A stretch of DNA of 64,000 nucleotides from Impatiens glandulifera (taxonomy: Eukaryota; Streptophyta; Magnoliopsida; Ericales; Balsaminaceae). A program made the translations under genes and the position numbers. Positions 34,573 through 44,503 of the stretch are shown piece by piece. The DNA lies in assembly GCF_907164915.1 (NCBI RefSeq), contig NC_061869.1, positions 15,787,125-15,851,124 on the forward strand, in the 5' to 3' direction. Under the pieces are notes generated by a model. That model was not told the DNA's origin and ran no database searches. It saw only the letters and a program-made list of their open reading frames with translations. Position 1 is the first letter of the stretch; each line of letters starts with the position of its first letter.

Positions 34573-34616
<44 letters not shown>
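34573..34616. repeat. (AT)n microsatellite at the palindrome edge
   Basis: About 44 bp of pure AT dinucleotides preceded by A13. It lies exactly between the 203-bp duplication and the left end of the large palindrome. Confidence 0.95.
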
Positions 34617-34624
<8 letters not shown>

Positions 34625-34972
34625 AGTATCATTTTATAAAAGGGATCAGCACTTTAAATTCATCTGTGATGTCCATTCAAACTTCTAAAATAAGCTTTAA
34701 TTATTTATTAATTACCTTTTTTTAGGTAGAGTAGTTAACCGACATGATCAACACCTAACGAGATTAGCCTATTAGGCTTAACATTAAAGCATAAAATTAA
34801 ATACGTAGAAAGAATAGAAACGTACCCGGAACTGAAGGCTAAGCATACTGACCTTCCAACTTTTATTGATCCAACTTGAAATATATTACAAGAGAGTGAG
34901 AGTGATAGATAGAGAGTACAATACAGACTTCAGGGGTCGTTTTTGCCTCCCCTACCAACCGAACATGAACAA

Positions 34973-34981
34973 CTATTTATA
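34973..34981 (-). promoter_or_regulatory. TATA box of the left palindrome arm
   Basis: Minus strand TATAAATAG. It is followed by a CT-rich leader and, about 110 bases on, an AATAAA signal (34862-34867). Confidence 0.6.
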
Positions 34982-35134
34982 TGAAAACATTTTTAAAAAG
35001 TTAAAAAATTGAACAGTAACTCCCGGGATTCCCGGGATATGTTTTTTCGCAAATTACGGATCTTGTCTCCTTCTTCTGCAAACTGTGCCTCCCGGGATAA
35101 GATTTTCCCGCACATTACAGATCTTGTTTCCCCT

Positions 35135-35335
35135 TTAAATCTTGAATTGGTTGGATGATGATGATCCAACGTCTTTCCTTGAATTTTTTTCAACCAAAGT
35201 GTCTTTGATTGCTTCGAAAATGTCTTCAATTCCGACATCACTTTGAGCGTCTTGTAGATAATCAAATGCCATAGTTGAATCTGATTTGTTTGATTTATTA
35301 TCATCTTCGAATTTGGACATAAAGTCTTTCTTCAT
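35135..35335 (-). pseudogene. ORF of the left palindrome arm, unknown, possibly pararetroviral
   Basis: A 66-residue open frame starts at the ATG that marks the inner end of the arm. It is acidic (several Asp/Glu-rich segments) with a serine run before the end. It has no recognised domain. It is probably the C-terminal end of a longer protein, because the palindrome centre cuts directly at its first codon. It is followed by a promoter-like module rather than more coding sequence. That order (last ORF, intergenic promoter, poly(A) signal) is known from Caulimoviridae and is the reason for the tentative label; an LTR element is the alternative. Confidence 0.35.
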
Positions 35336-35352
35336 TTCTATCGGATATGGAT

Positions 35353-35553
35353 ATGAAGAAAGACTTTATGTCCAAATTCGAAGATGATAATTAATCAAAC
35401 AAATCGGATTCAACTATGGCATCTGATTATCTACAAGTCGCTCAAAGTGATGTAGGAATTGAAGACATTTTCGAAGCAATCAAAGACACTTTGGTTGAAA
35501 AAATTTCAAGGAAAGACGTTGGATCATCATCATCCAGCCAGTTCAAGATTTAA
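35353..35553 (+). pseudogene. ORF of the right palindrome arm, interrupted
   Basis: This is the mirror copy of 35135-35335. It starts with the same codons, but a TAA at 35392-35394 ends the frame after 13 codons; the equivalent codon in the left arm is open. Beyond the stop the frame continues to the shared end at 35551-35553. Only one arm therefore keeps an open frame. Confidence 0.4.
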
Positions 35554-35715
35554 AGGGAAAACAAGATACGTAATGTGCGGGAAAAACTTATCCCGGGAAT
35601 CCCGGGAGGCACTGTTTGCAGAAGAATGAGACAAAATCCGTAATTTGCGGAAAAACTTATCTTGGGAATCCCGAGAGTTACTGTTCAATTTTTTAACCTT
35701 TGTAAAATGTTTTCC

Positions 35716-35724
35716 TATAAATAG
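35716..35724 (+). promoter_or_regulatory. TATA box of the right palindrome arm
   Basis: TATAAATAG, preceded by two copies of a CGTAAT(G/T)TGCGG...CCCGGGA-like module at about 35569-35620 and 35637-35692. It is followed by a CT-rich leader (35780-35822) and an AATAAA at 35846-35851. The spacing is like that of a pregenomic RNA promoter and its R region, or of an LTR. Confidence 0.6.
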
Positions 35725-36098
35725 ATGTTCATGTTCGGTTGGTAGGGGAGGCGAAAACGACCCCTGAAGTCTGTATTGTACTCTCTCTCTATTGTACTCT
35801 CTATCTATCACTCTCACTCTCTTGTAATATATTTCAAGTTGGATCAATAAAAGTTGGAAGGTCAGTGTGTTTAGCCTTCAGTTCCGGGTACGTTTCTATT
35901 CTTTCTACGTATTTAATTTTATGCTTTAATGTTAAGCCTAATAGGCTAATCTCATTAGGTGTTGATCATGTCGTCTAACTACCCTACCTAAAAAAAGAGT
36001 AATTAATAAATAATTAAAGCTTATCTTAGAAGTTTGAATGGACATCACAGATGGATTTGAAGTGCCAATCCCTTTTATAAAATGGTACTTTAATTTTG

Positions 36099-36573
36099 TG
36101 TCATGTTTAGTCCTATTTGGCCACTGTTTAGGCACGTTGGACATTGTGGAACTTTAAATTAAAGTTAAGTATTATAATTGGTTGATAGACATTTCTTTAT
36201 GTCCTAAACAAACATTGTCCCTCTTCAAATTCTTTATAAACTCTATTTTATTTATTATCTACTACCGATCCTAAAAATAATGGTATATATATTTATTGTT
36301 ACCACTAATAAAAGAAGAATATAAGAAGTTTGTTAAGATTAAAAAAGTGTGTTAAGCTTGAATTTTTATAATCATTTATACTTAAATACATATTATTTTA
36401 ATAATATGTTATATATAGAAAGTACAATATTTAATTTATTTTCTTAATTAATTTGTTTAAAATAAGAAAGGAAATAATAAATAAATATATATATATAATA
36501 AATTGCTTAATTTCAAATTATCGGGTTCAAGAATAATGCTTAATTTGGATATATATGTGAGAGTAAATAAATA
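36099..36573. other. Intergenic DNA
   Basis: AT-rich, with a short AT run near 36486. No gene recognised. Confidence 0.55.
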
Positions 36574-36581
36574 TTTGGGTC

Positions 36582-39380
36582 TAGAGCTGCAAATGAGCCG
36601 AGTCGAGCTCAAACCAACTTGAGCTTCGAGTTCGACTCGATTAAGTATTTGTTAGGTCAGCTCAAACTCGAACGAGTTTATCAATTTGAGCTCGACTTGA
36701 CTATTTACCTACAAACTTGACTCGGCTTGAAAAACTTGAACTAAAATTAAATTTTCAAACTCGAGTTCGAATTCGAGTTCGATCTCAAACTCAAACAAAA
36801 AATTTTTTTCATAACAAAAATATCAAACTTACATATTTATTCAACGAAATAAATGGTGGAGTAACTTGAGTTTTCTAATTCTCGAATAAAATAATATAAA
36901 AAAACATGAAGAGATAGAATAGAAAGGAGTGTTTGTGAATAAGTGAGAGAAATTGTGAAGAGGGAAGAATGATTGTGAATAAGTGAGAAAATAGTGAAAA
37001 TGGAATAATGCTTGTGAATAAGTTAGAGAAATTGTAAGAATAAAAGAATACGATAAGAATTATATGATATGATTGTTAGAATGTACTATTATAATATAAT
37101 ATGTTCAGTAGATATATTTATGTCTACTGGATATATTATATTCGATGGCGGATTAGGGAATTAGAGTTTCTAGTTTTTAGATTGGATCAAATTCGGCGTG
37201 TCGAGAACTAGTTCTTTGTAATTGTGAATGGAAGCCCTAAAGGTCTTTTAAAAAGCTCAAGGGAAATCAGGCAGGGTGATCCTCTTTCCCCATTCTTGTT
37301 TGTCATTGTCATGGAAGCTTTATCAAGAATGTTGGCTTTCGCTGAGCATGCTAGCCTAATTAAAAGAGTGGATTGTGGGATGAGGAGGTCTCCATTTGTC
37401 ATTTCTCATTTTCTTTTTGTGGACGATACCTTATGCATGATTCAAGCCACTCACATAAATTTCAAGCATCTTGGGGATATTCCTTGATTGTTTGGAGCCT
37501 GTTCTGGATTGCGGGTTAACCTCGGTAAGTCTGAAATATTTTTCTCAAACTCTGTATCCAAGTGAAATAAGATGAAACTTTAGAGCATCTTGGGCTTTAG
37601 GGTGGGATTATTTTTGTCTACATATCTAGGGATGCCTTTAGGTGCTAAAGCCCGTTTTAAAGCTTCTTTGGATCTGATCATCGCTAAAATGGAAAGAAAA
37701 TTACCAATCTGGAAGAGCAAGATGATTTCAAAACGTGGACGTTTGGTTCTCATCAAAAGTGCTTTAGAATCTATTCCTACGTACATGATGTCTCTATTTC
37801 TTATACTTAAAAGTGTGGCTTTAAAGATGTAAAAAATTATTTGTAAATTTTTTTGGGGGTCCTCTAAGTCATCCTTCCGTCATTTGGTAAGTTGGGATAA
37901 AGTGAAGAAATTTAAGGATCAAGGGGCTTGGGTATACGAGATTTGACTTCGTTTAACAAAGCTTTTTTTTTATCAAAATAGTGTAGTAGATACTTCTCGG
38001 ATCCTACCTCTTTATGGGCTACTATGATCAAATGCAAGTATGAGCATGATTGGTCTGGATGGTTCACCAAACCTATTAATCGGGTAGTAGGATGCAGTAT
38101 TTAGAGTGGCATCTCATTAATGTGGAAGTCTTTTCGTGGACAATGCAAATTTTCAATTAGCGATGGCTCTTCGATTAGTTTTTGGAACGACGTATGGTGT
38201 AGTGTCAGAAGTCTTTCCTCATCGTACTCGGCCCTTGCCTTGATTTCTATATGTAGAGATGCTACAGTCAAAGTTATGTTTGACTCGAGTTCTAATGGTT
38301 TTGCAAGAAGACTCAGATATAGGATAAGACTAAATGTTGAAAAGTTAGCTTCGCATAATAGAGTGTTGAACTTGGTGGGACGTAAAGAGGTGAATCCTTC
38401 TTTATGTGATATTTTGCGTTGGCAAGATACTGATAACTTTAAAGTTAATCATTGTTACTCTTTAATTGCGGAGAATGCTCCTTGATCTCATCGAAGATCT
38501 CGTTCTTTGGATGTAGTGTGATACATGGAGGGATTTTGACAGATGATAAATGTATGAAAAAATGATGTATTATGCCAAGTCGTTGTAGAATGTGTCATAA
38601 AGAGTGGAGTTGCGCCTCACTTGCTATTATATTGTGATGGAGCGATTGTGATTTGGAGCTTATTATGGAACATGACTGGTATTTAGTAGGTTATGCCGGA
38701 ATTCATCGTTAGTTATTGGGAAGTGTGGATAGAGATGGTGAGTTTAGTTGGTCTGAGTCATTGGGCCCATATCCCGCTTATCTTCTGGTGGACCATTTGG
38801 CTTGAAAGAAAGTGTAGAACGTTCAGTGATCGTTATCGACCAATGCGTTTAATTATATTATTATGACAATTGGGGAAGTTTCATTGGGTAAACCAGTTCA
38901 GACAGCTGGAGAACTCATTGATCTTCTTGAAGATCTCCGTGCTCGTTAAAATTTGTTCTTTTTGTTTGATCATTGGTGAATTATTTTGTGTTGTTCTTTT
39001 TAAAAATGTTTTTCTTTCAATTTTGTAATGATTTTGTCGTTGAGCTTAAACAGCTATCATTTATATCATTTTGCATGGATCATTTTAAAAAATAAAATTC
39101 TAATTTTGATTTTTTGGGCAATATGATATAATAATGTGGGTCTGACATATGAAATTTAAACATAGAGAGTATGAATACAAAATATTTGTTTTAGATTTTG
39201 GTTTTAATATTAAAATAAATAAAAATATATATTATTTAGTATTAGGCTCAAAAAAGCTGAACAAATTATCGAGCAAGTATTATATATGACTTCAAGTTCG
39301 GCTCGAATTTGGTCAAAGTCAAGTTTTGACCGAGCGGCTACAGAGCGGCTCACGAGTAGCTTGACTCATTTATAACCCTA
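36582..39380. mobile_element. hAT-like non-autonomous element carrying a LINE insert
   Basis: The left end TAGAGCTGCAAATGAGCCGA and the reverse complement of the right end TAGGGTTATAAATGAGTCAA are imperfect terminal inverted repeats of the type seen in plant hAT elements. The flanking 8-mers are TTTGGGTC (36574-36581) and CTTGGGTT (39381-39388), 6 of 8 matching. Subterminal sequence on both sides is rich in GAGCTCGA/TTCGAGTTCG words (36590-36800; 39280-39360), as expected for transposase-binding repeats. No hAT transposase is present. The interior from about 37196 to 39085 is L1 LINE sequence. Confidence 0.72.
37196..39085 (+). pseudogene. L1-type LINE, 3' half (RT to 3' end)
   Basis: 37224-37487 encodes late RT with IRQGDPLSPFLFVIVMEALS and the FVDDTLC active-site block. 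Next come LSTYLGMPLGAKARFKASLD (near 37615), the thumb region with KRGRLVLIKSALESIPTYMM, FFWGSSKSSFRHLVSWDKVK (frame-broken) and a zf-RVT region (38120-38485, FSISDGSSISFWNDVW and further). The end near 38950-39085 is T-rich then A-rich. The 5' end is truncated, which is common in LINE insertions. Stops and shifts interrupt the frame. Confidence 0.88.
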
Positions 39381-39950
39381 CTTGGGTTGGATCATGGGTT
39401 GATTCACCCATAAATTTAAAATGGTTAAATTTATAAAAAAAAAATTAGAAATGTAGTACACAAATCTCAAACTTGCAACATAACCATATAAGTTTAACAT
39501 TTTAAACAACTAAGCTAATAATACTTTATATTTTAAAATTAACATAAAAGTTGATGAACGTACAATATTTATAACAATATAACTTCTACATTTTAATATA
39601 GTGAGAAGGATTGAGTACTATTGAGAATAATATTTTTTTAATATAAGTTAATTAAGTGATTTTTTTTAAGTTTTAGTTATATAAATTATATATTTATATA
39701 TAAAATCATACAAATAAATCAACAATATTAAGTAGTGTAATGGTTAAATGTTAATAATTCATAATAAATATCAAGAGTTTGAATTTCGCTAGGTGCAAGT
39801 TTGAAATAATTATAAAATTTTATTTGAAAGCGTGATAAAAAATGTTTGTAATATGATGAGATGATTGTATCCAAAATAATCAAAATAAGAGTCTGATTAG
39901 TGTTGATCGAAGTGAAAAGGTCTATATGATAGGATGATTGAAGAGCTAAC
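39381..39950. other. AT-rich intergenic DNA
   Basis: No feature recognised beyond the 8-bp target copy at its left edge. Confidence 0.55.
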
Positions 39951-39954
39951 GGTT

Positions 39955-40245
39955 ATTGGTTGGATTGAAGTGAGGATTGTAAGAGAAGAAAATTGTAATG
40001 ATATGAGATGGTTGTGGTGCAAAATGCTCGAAATGATAGTTCGGTTGGGAAACAAGGGATATATTGATTGGTTGAAATGATGATGATAAGAAAATGCTTG
40101 AAATGATAGTTCGGTTGGGGACCATATATTAGTTGGTTGAAGTGAGAATAATAAGAGAAAAGATTTGTAATGATGAGATGGTTGTGGTGCAAAATGTTGT
40201 AAATAATAGTTCGATTGGGGAGTAAGGAATATATTGGCTGTTCAA
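39955..40245. repeat. Direct duplication, period 170 bp
   Basis: GAGATGGTTGTGGTGCAAAA starts at 40005 and 40175, and the flanking words (TTGGTTG-A-GAAGTGAG, TAATAGTTCG(G/A)TTGGG) repeat in order. A further AATGATAGTTCGGTTGGG copy lies at about 40095. It lies about 500 bp upstream of the reticulon-like start codon. Confidence 0.85.
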
Positions 40246-40740
40246 AATAAGAAGGTTTGTAATATGATATATAGTATGGTTACGAGTAACAATAAATATG
40301 TTGGTTAGAGATTAATAAGGATGAAATTTTTTTGATTGATGAGACAAATGATAATTATAGTATTTCTGAATTAATTAACCGTATTGCTAGTTGAATTAAA
40401 AGTTATTATTTTGTTAATGTGATTTCATATATAATTTATATGATACATTTAATGTCATGTCTCGACCTTGATTGTCCCACCCATTTAATTGATTTAGAAG
40501 ATTTTATGGTATTATGCATTTCTCAATATGTGCCATATATATTTAATTAAAACATGACAACATTTCAGTGATTTTCATTAATTATGAAGAATATTTTTTA
40601 TCATGTGAAAAAGAAATAACTCCATTAACATTCACTATTTAGATAAAATGTGTTTAAAGCTAAAATTGAAGTAATTTTTATAAACATCTAATTATAAAGC
40701 AAGTATTATAATTATCAAAAAATATACATCCAAAGGCAAT

Positions 40741-43265
40741 ATGATTAACATTAGTGATTTGCATGCACTACTTGGTGGTGGACAAGGTAATAATTCGTTA
40801 GCTCCTCTCAAAATTGTTTTTAAAGACAATTTAAAATTGTATTAACATAATTATCTAAACAACAATTTCTATTAATACAAACTATATCTATATTATACTT
40901 TAAATATCCACTTAAACATTTTAACTATTAAGTTGCTCTCATAATTTCTCAAAAATATTACTTGTAAAACATAAATATGTTCTACATATTTTTTATAAAA
41001 ATTTGTATCACAATTAGCATCACTATAAAAAGTTGTCAAAGAATAAGCTAAGAAAATGATTTTTTGTACAAAATTTTGGAATATCATCTAAATTTTAGTT
41101 TGATTTTTGGCTTTATTTTGTAGTTTTTATTTTTTATGTATATTTATTTTGAATTAAAATTGCATAAACTTATTATATAATGAATTTAAGGGGGAAAATA
41201 TCATGGTTTCGATTCTCACTAGTAAAAAACGATTTAAATTATATGAATGATAATTATTATGAGTATTCTAGGAGCTAGCTCGGCAAGGGAGGAACACGAT
41301 ATTGTTTTTATTTTCCATGAAATTCATGTCTTAGTCTTTCTAAATTTTTTTGAAAAAAACAAATATTACCTAATCTAAAATATTAAATAATTATTTAATT
41401 AAATCAAATCAATAAGTAAAATAGTATTAATATTTTCTAACATTTGTTTCTCATCTAATCTAATCCAAACTAACATACAAAAACAGAATACAAAAATTTT
41501 ATATATTTTCAATTGTTCATTTAATCTCTATTTTTTAGACAATTAACTAATTCTAGACATTAAATTCAATATTCACTATTTAATTCCTATGTATTAGTCA
41601 TTGTGCATCATGTTAATTTGCTCTAAGCCCTAACACTTGCAGTTGCTGACATGCTACTATGGAGGAATGAAAAGTTCTCCGGTTTACTACTCGCCGGAGT
41701 TTCGATTGTTTTTTACTTTCTCGTGATCGTCGGCCAGTCTCCTATCTCTCTTTTTTCTTATATTCTCATGCTGATTATGCTCATCATATTTTCCTGGTTC
41801 AACATTGCTAAGTTTTTTGGATGGTAACACATTTCAATCTTATTAAATACATTATTTTTTATTGATTTTATAAAATAAAACCATATTTTTAAATTTATTT
41901 AAATGATTGGGCAGGCCCCCTCCAAATCTACCTGGATCTAATTGGTTGATGATCAAATTCTATGAAGTTTCAAATGGGAGTGATATGAAAACATTCTTGG
42001 CGGTATTTTCTTTAATTTTACTATGTTTAAATAACAAAGAAAGCACATTTATACCCTCAATTAACTATCATTAGGTTGGGTATGTAACTTTTTTTTAATT
42101 CTTTCTAACATTTTTAAAATAATATAGAGGTATATAATATTTTCACGTTAATTTTTTTTTAAATAATAATTAATAAAATTTAATTAACTTTTTTGTAAGC
42201 TTGCTTGTATAGATAAAAATATATAGATAATTTTTTTTTAAAGAAACATTCTCATATTTTAAGGCCATATAGAGTGTGATCCTATTAAAAGCATTTAATA
42301 GTTTAAGCTTATAAAAAAAAAACAATACTTTTAAGAGGTTCTTTCATTTTGGGTTATATGAATTATTTTTAAACAATTTGTTATTATATTATCAATTATT
42401 CTATTGAAAATTAAATACTTAATATATTAACTAAAATATTTGTATTCTACATTTGTTATAAAAATTTAAATTGTAAACACAAAATAATAATTTAATTTAA
42501 ATATTTTTAAATAATCCAAATTTTTATATAGCAGACCAAAATTTTATGGGTTTACTCCAAAATAATCTCAATATTCATACTTTATTCACTTTTAATTCAT
42601 AAATATATTTTATTTTATTTTTGCTTATTTTCAGGTTTTTGTGTCTCTTTGGTTAGTATCCATCATAGCCAACTTCATGAATCTGATGCAACTTAGTTTT
42701 GCAGGTAAAAATAAAAACAACTATAGTAGATAGTTTCAATTAAATAAATTTTACCCTTTCAAAATAATTCTAGTCATATTTTTCATATATTACCACAACA
42801 ACAACAAAAATACCTTGAAATTTGTGGAATCTTCTTTGAAACAAAAGTACATATTTATTATAGTAAAACTTAGTCTTTTTTTTCAAAAATCAATCAAAAA
42901 TATAATGTAGATTATAATCTAAAATAATTTGAACAGTTATCTAGAAAATAATATTTATGTCATGATTGTGTCCGTATCATCTTCAAATTGATAACTTATA
43001 ACTATTTTTATGTACATCATGACCATAATAATAAAAATACGGTACGATCTCATACTAAAATCGTCTTAAATTGGGGTTGAAGATGATAATAAGAAAGAAA
43101 AAGACAATAGTTATTTATTATTAATTTTTTTCCTAATAGTCTTTAACTTAATTATTTATAAGAATTAACAACTTTTTTTTTCTTACCATGCATTTGGACG
43201 GGGAAGTTTTTTACATCTCAATAGCAGGATTGCCACTTTGGGAGAGATATCGAATTGGAATGTGA
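40741..43265 (+). CDS. RTNLB: Short reticulon-like protein, 5 exons
   Basis: Exons are 40741-40786, 41643-41823, 41915-42002, 42635-42704 and 43207-43265. All introns are GT-AG with matching phases; 444 nt encode 147 residues. Exon 1 ends DLHALLGGGQ and exon 2 opens VADMLLWRNEKFSGLLLAGV, together the start of the plant reticulon homology domain (...LGGG.VADVLLWR). Two long hydrophobic hairpins follow (about residues 28-60 and 90-130), separated by a loop with the PPPNLPGSNWL and FYEVSNG segments. Reticulons wedge into and curve ER tubule membranes. The protein stops right after PLWERYRIGM, where other family members continue with a lysine-rich C-terminal tail, so it may be truncated or a further exon may be missed. 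No exon exceeds 181 bp. Confidence 0.82.
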
Positions 43266-44045
43266 AGAACAAAAAACTTTACTCAACAAGAAATATATGA
43301 TTTTAACTATTATAATATATTAGTGCATATATGCAATTACATTTATCATAACTATTATTAATATTCAAGCAACTTAAACCAATATTGTCTGAGTCAATTT
43401 CGTATGTATAATTGTTGGTAATCATGAAATTTATATGGGTGAGAGATGTTGGATATTATATAATGGATAATATTGCTTAGCTTAAGTTACATTATATAAG
43501 ATATAAAACTTATTTTTATAAAATACAAATTGACCTTGGTTTGTAAAATAGTGTAAGGATGGTTATCAGGACATCTCCCTTGTGGTTGATTATCATTGAA
43601 GATTTAACAAATTATTCTTGTGGTTAAAATAAAGTCATGACTTTTAATAATTAATTAAGGTTAGATTTTTATATTTGTAAGACAAATATTTTTTTATAAA
43701 ACGATGTCATTTTATTAATGATATAACATTTAGTAATGTTCAGTTGATCCGCCTCGCACAAATGTACATCAATGTCAAAGAAACGCAAAGAGTAACAAAA
43801 ACAGTCGAAAGTACATAATTCAAAGTTTGAGAAAAATTCGATTCAAAACTTTTAGGTCGGTTAATCTAAACTCTTTCGTAAAGTTTGTTTGTCCAATTAA
43901 TGGCAGATGCATTAGATACAACAAGAACATTATGGTTAGCTCTAGAAACAATGTTCACATCTTTTGCTAAAATAAAATATCTCAATAAAGAAACTCACCG
44001 ATATAAGAATATTTTTAAAAAAAAATGAAAGATACAACAAACGTC
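43266..44045. other. 3' flank of the reticulon-like gene and a possible Copia gag scrap
   Basis: Mostly AT-rich. About 43903-44030 translates on the plus strand to LADALDTTRTLWLALETMFT, similar in spacing to the UBN2 gag block of Copia elements, but it is short and isolated. Confidence 0.4.
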
Positions 44046-44046
44046 A

Positions 44047-44195
44047 TATCCCATCTTCTAGTTTAGCGGCAACAAAAGGTGGATATTCTCAGTCTCTCTA
44101 AGATCTTGGGTTTGAGCCTATCAGACAATGATTTTGCGTCTAATTAAATGATTAGATGTGTTTGCGGGCTACATGCCTAATTGTTATCACATTAT
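44047..44195 (+). mobile_element. SINE copy, sense orientation, truncated tail
   Basis: CCATCTTCTAGTTTAGCGGC (A-box TAGTTTAGCGGC, 44059-44070), then GGTGGATATTCTCAG and a B-box-like GGGTTTGAGCC (44108-44118), then TTTGCGTCTAATTAAATGAT and GTGTTTGCGGGCTACATGCC. The blocks are the forward version of the SINE at 27127-27312. No clear target duplication was found. Confidence 0.78.
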
Positions 44196-44503
44196 TCCTA
44201 ATTTTAATCTTGTTTTGTACCTCTTATATTATGAGGTATTTGATCAAATTTTGAATAGTTGTTGGTAGCGATATCCACGCGATTAGAACTCCTAAGTTTG
44301 AATGAACTTATCAGACTCTTTCTCACGGTTAGAATTTGTTTAATAAAATGTTGGTTGTTTTTTTAATTAGTTGGCTAGATTATGTTGATACTACTCTTAA
44401 CTTGTTCTAAGTAATGGGTTAGTGTTTGACAGTTTATTTAGTAGTGGGTTAGTATTTAGTAGTATTTACTATTAGTTAATCGAGAGTTTGATTTATAATC
44501 AAA

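Larger units (their letters stand above)
34617..36098. repeat. Giant palindrome, arms of about 720-745 bp with 17-bp spacer
   Basis: The left arm 34617-35335 is the reverse complement of the right arm 35353-36098 from end to end, at roughly 94% identity by eye. The centre is TTCTATCGGATATGGAT (35336-35352). Reading outward from the centre, each arm has: an ATG and a 67-codon frame; a GC-rich module containing CCCGGGAATCCCGGGA-type sequence that is repeated about 70 bp apart; TATAAATAG; a CT-rich leader; and AATAAA. The right arm has about 16 extra bases (CTCTCTCTATTGTACT). The outer ends read AAAATTAAAGTA/TACTTTAATTTT. Confidence 0.93.

Noticed and set aside
34993..35304. 103-codon minus-strand frame overlapping the left palindrome arm
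   Set aside because: It overlaps the shorter frame that starts at the arm centre and passes through the promoter-like module, so it is more likely an out-of-frame shadow. Neither frame has a recognised domain, so this is a judgement.
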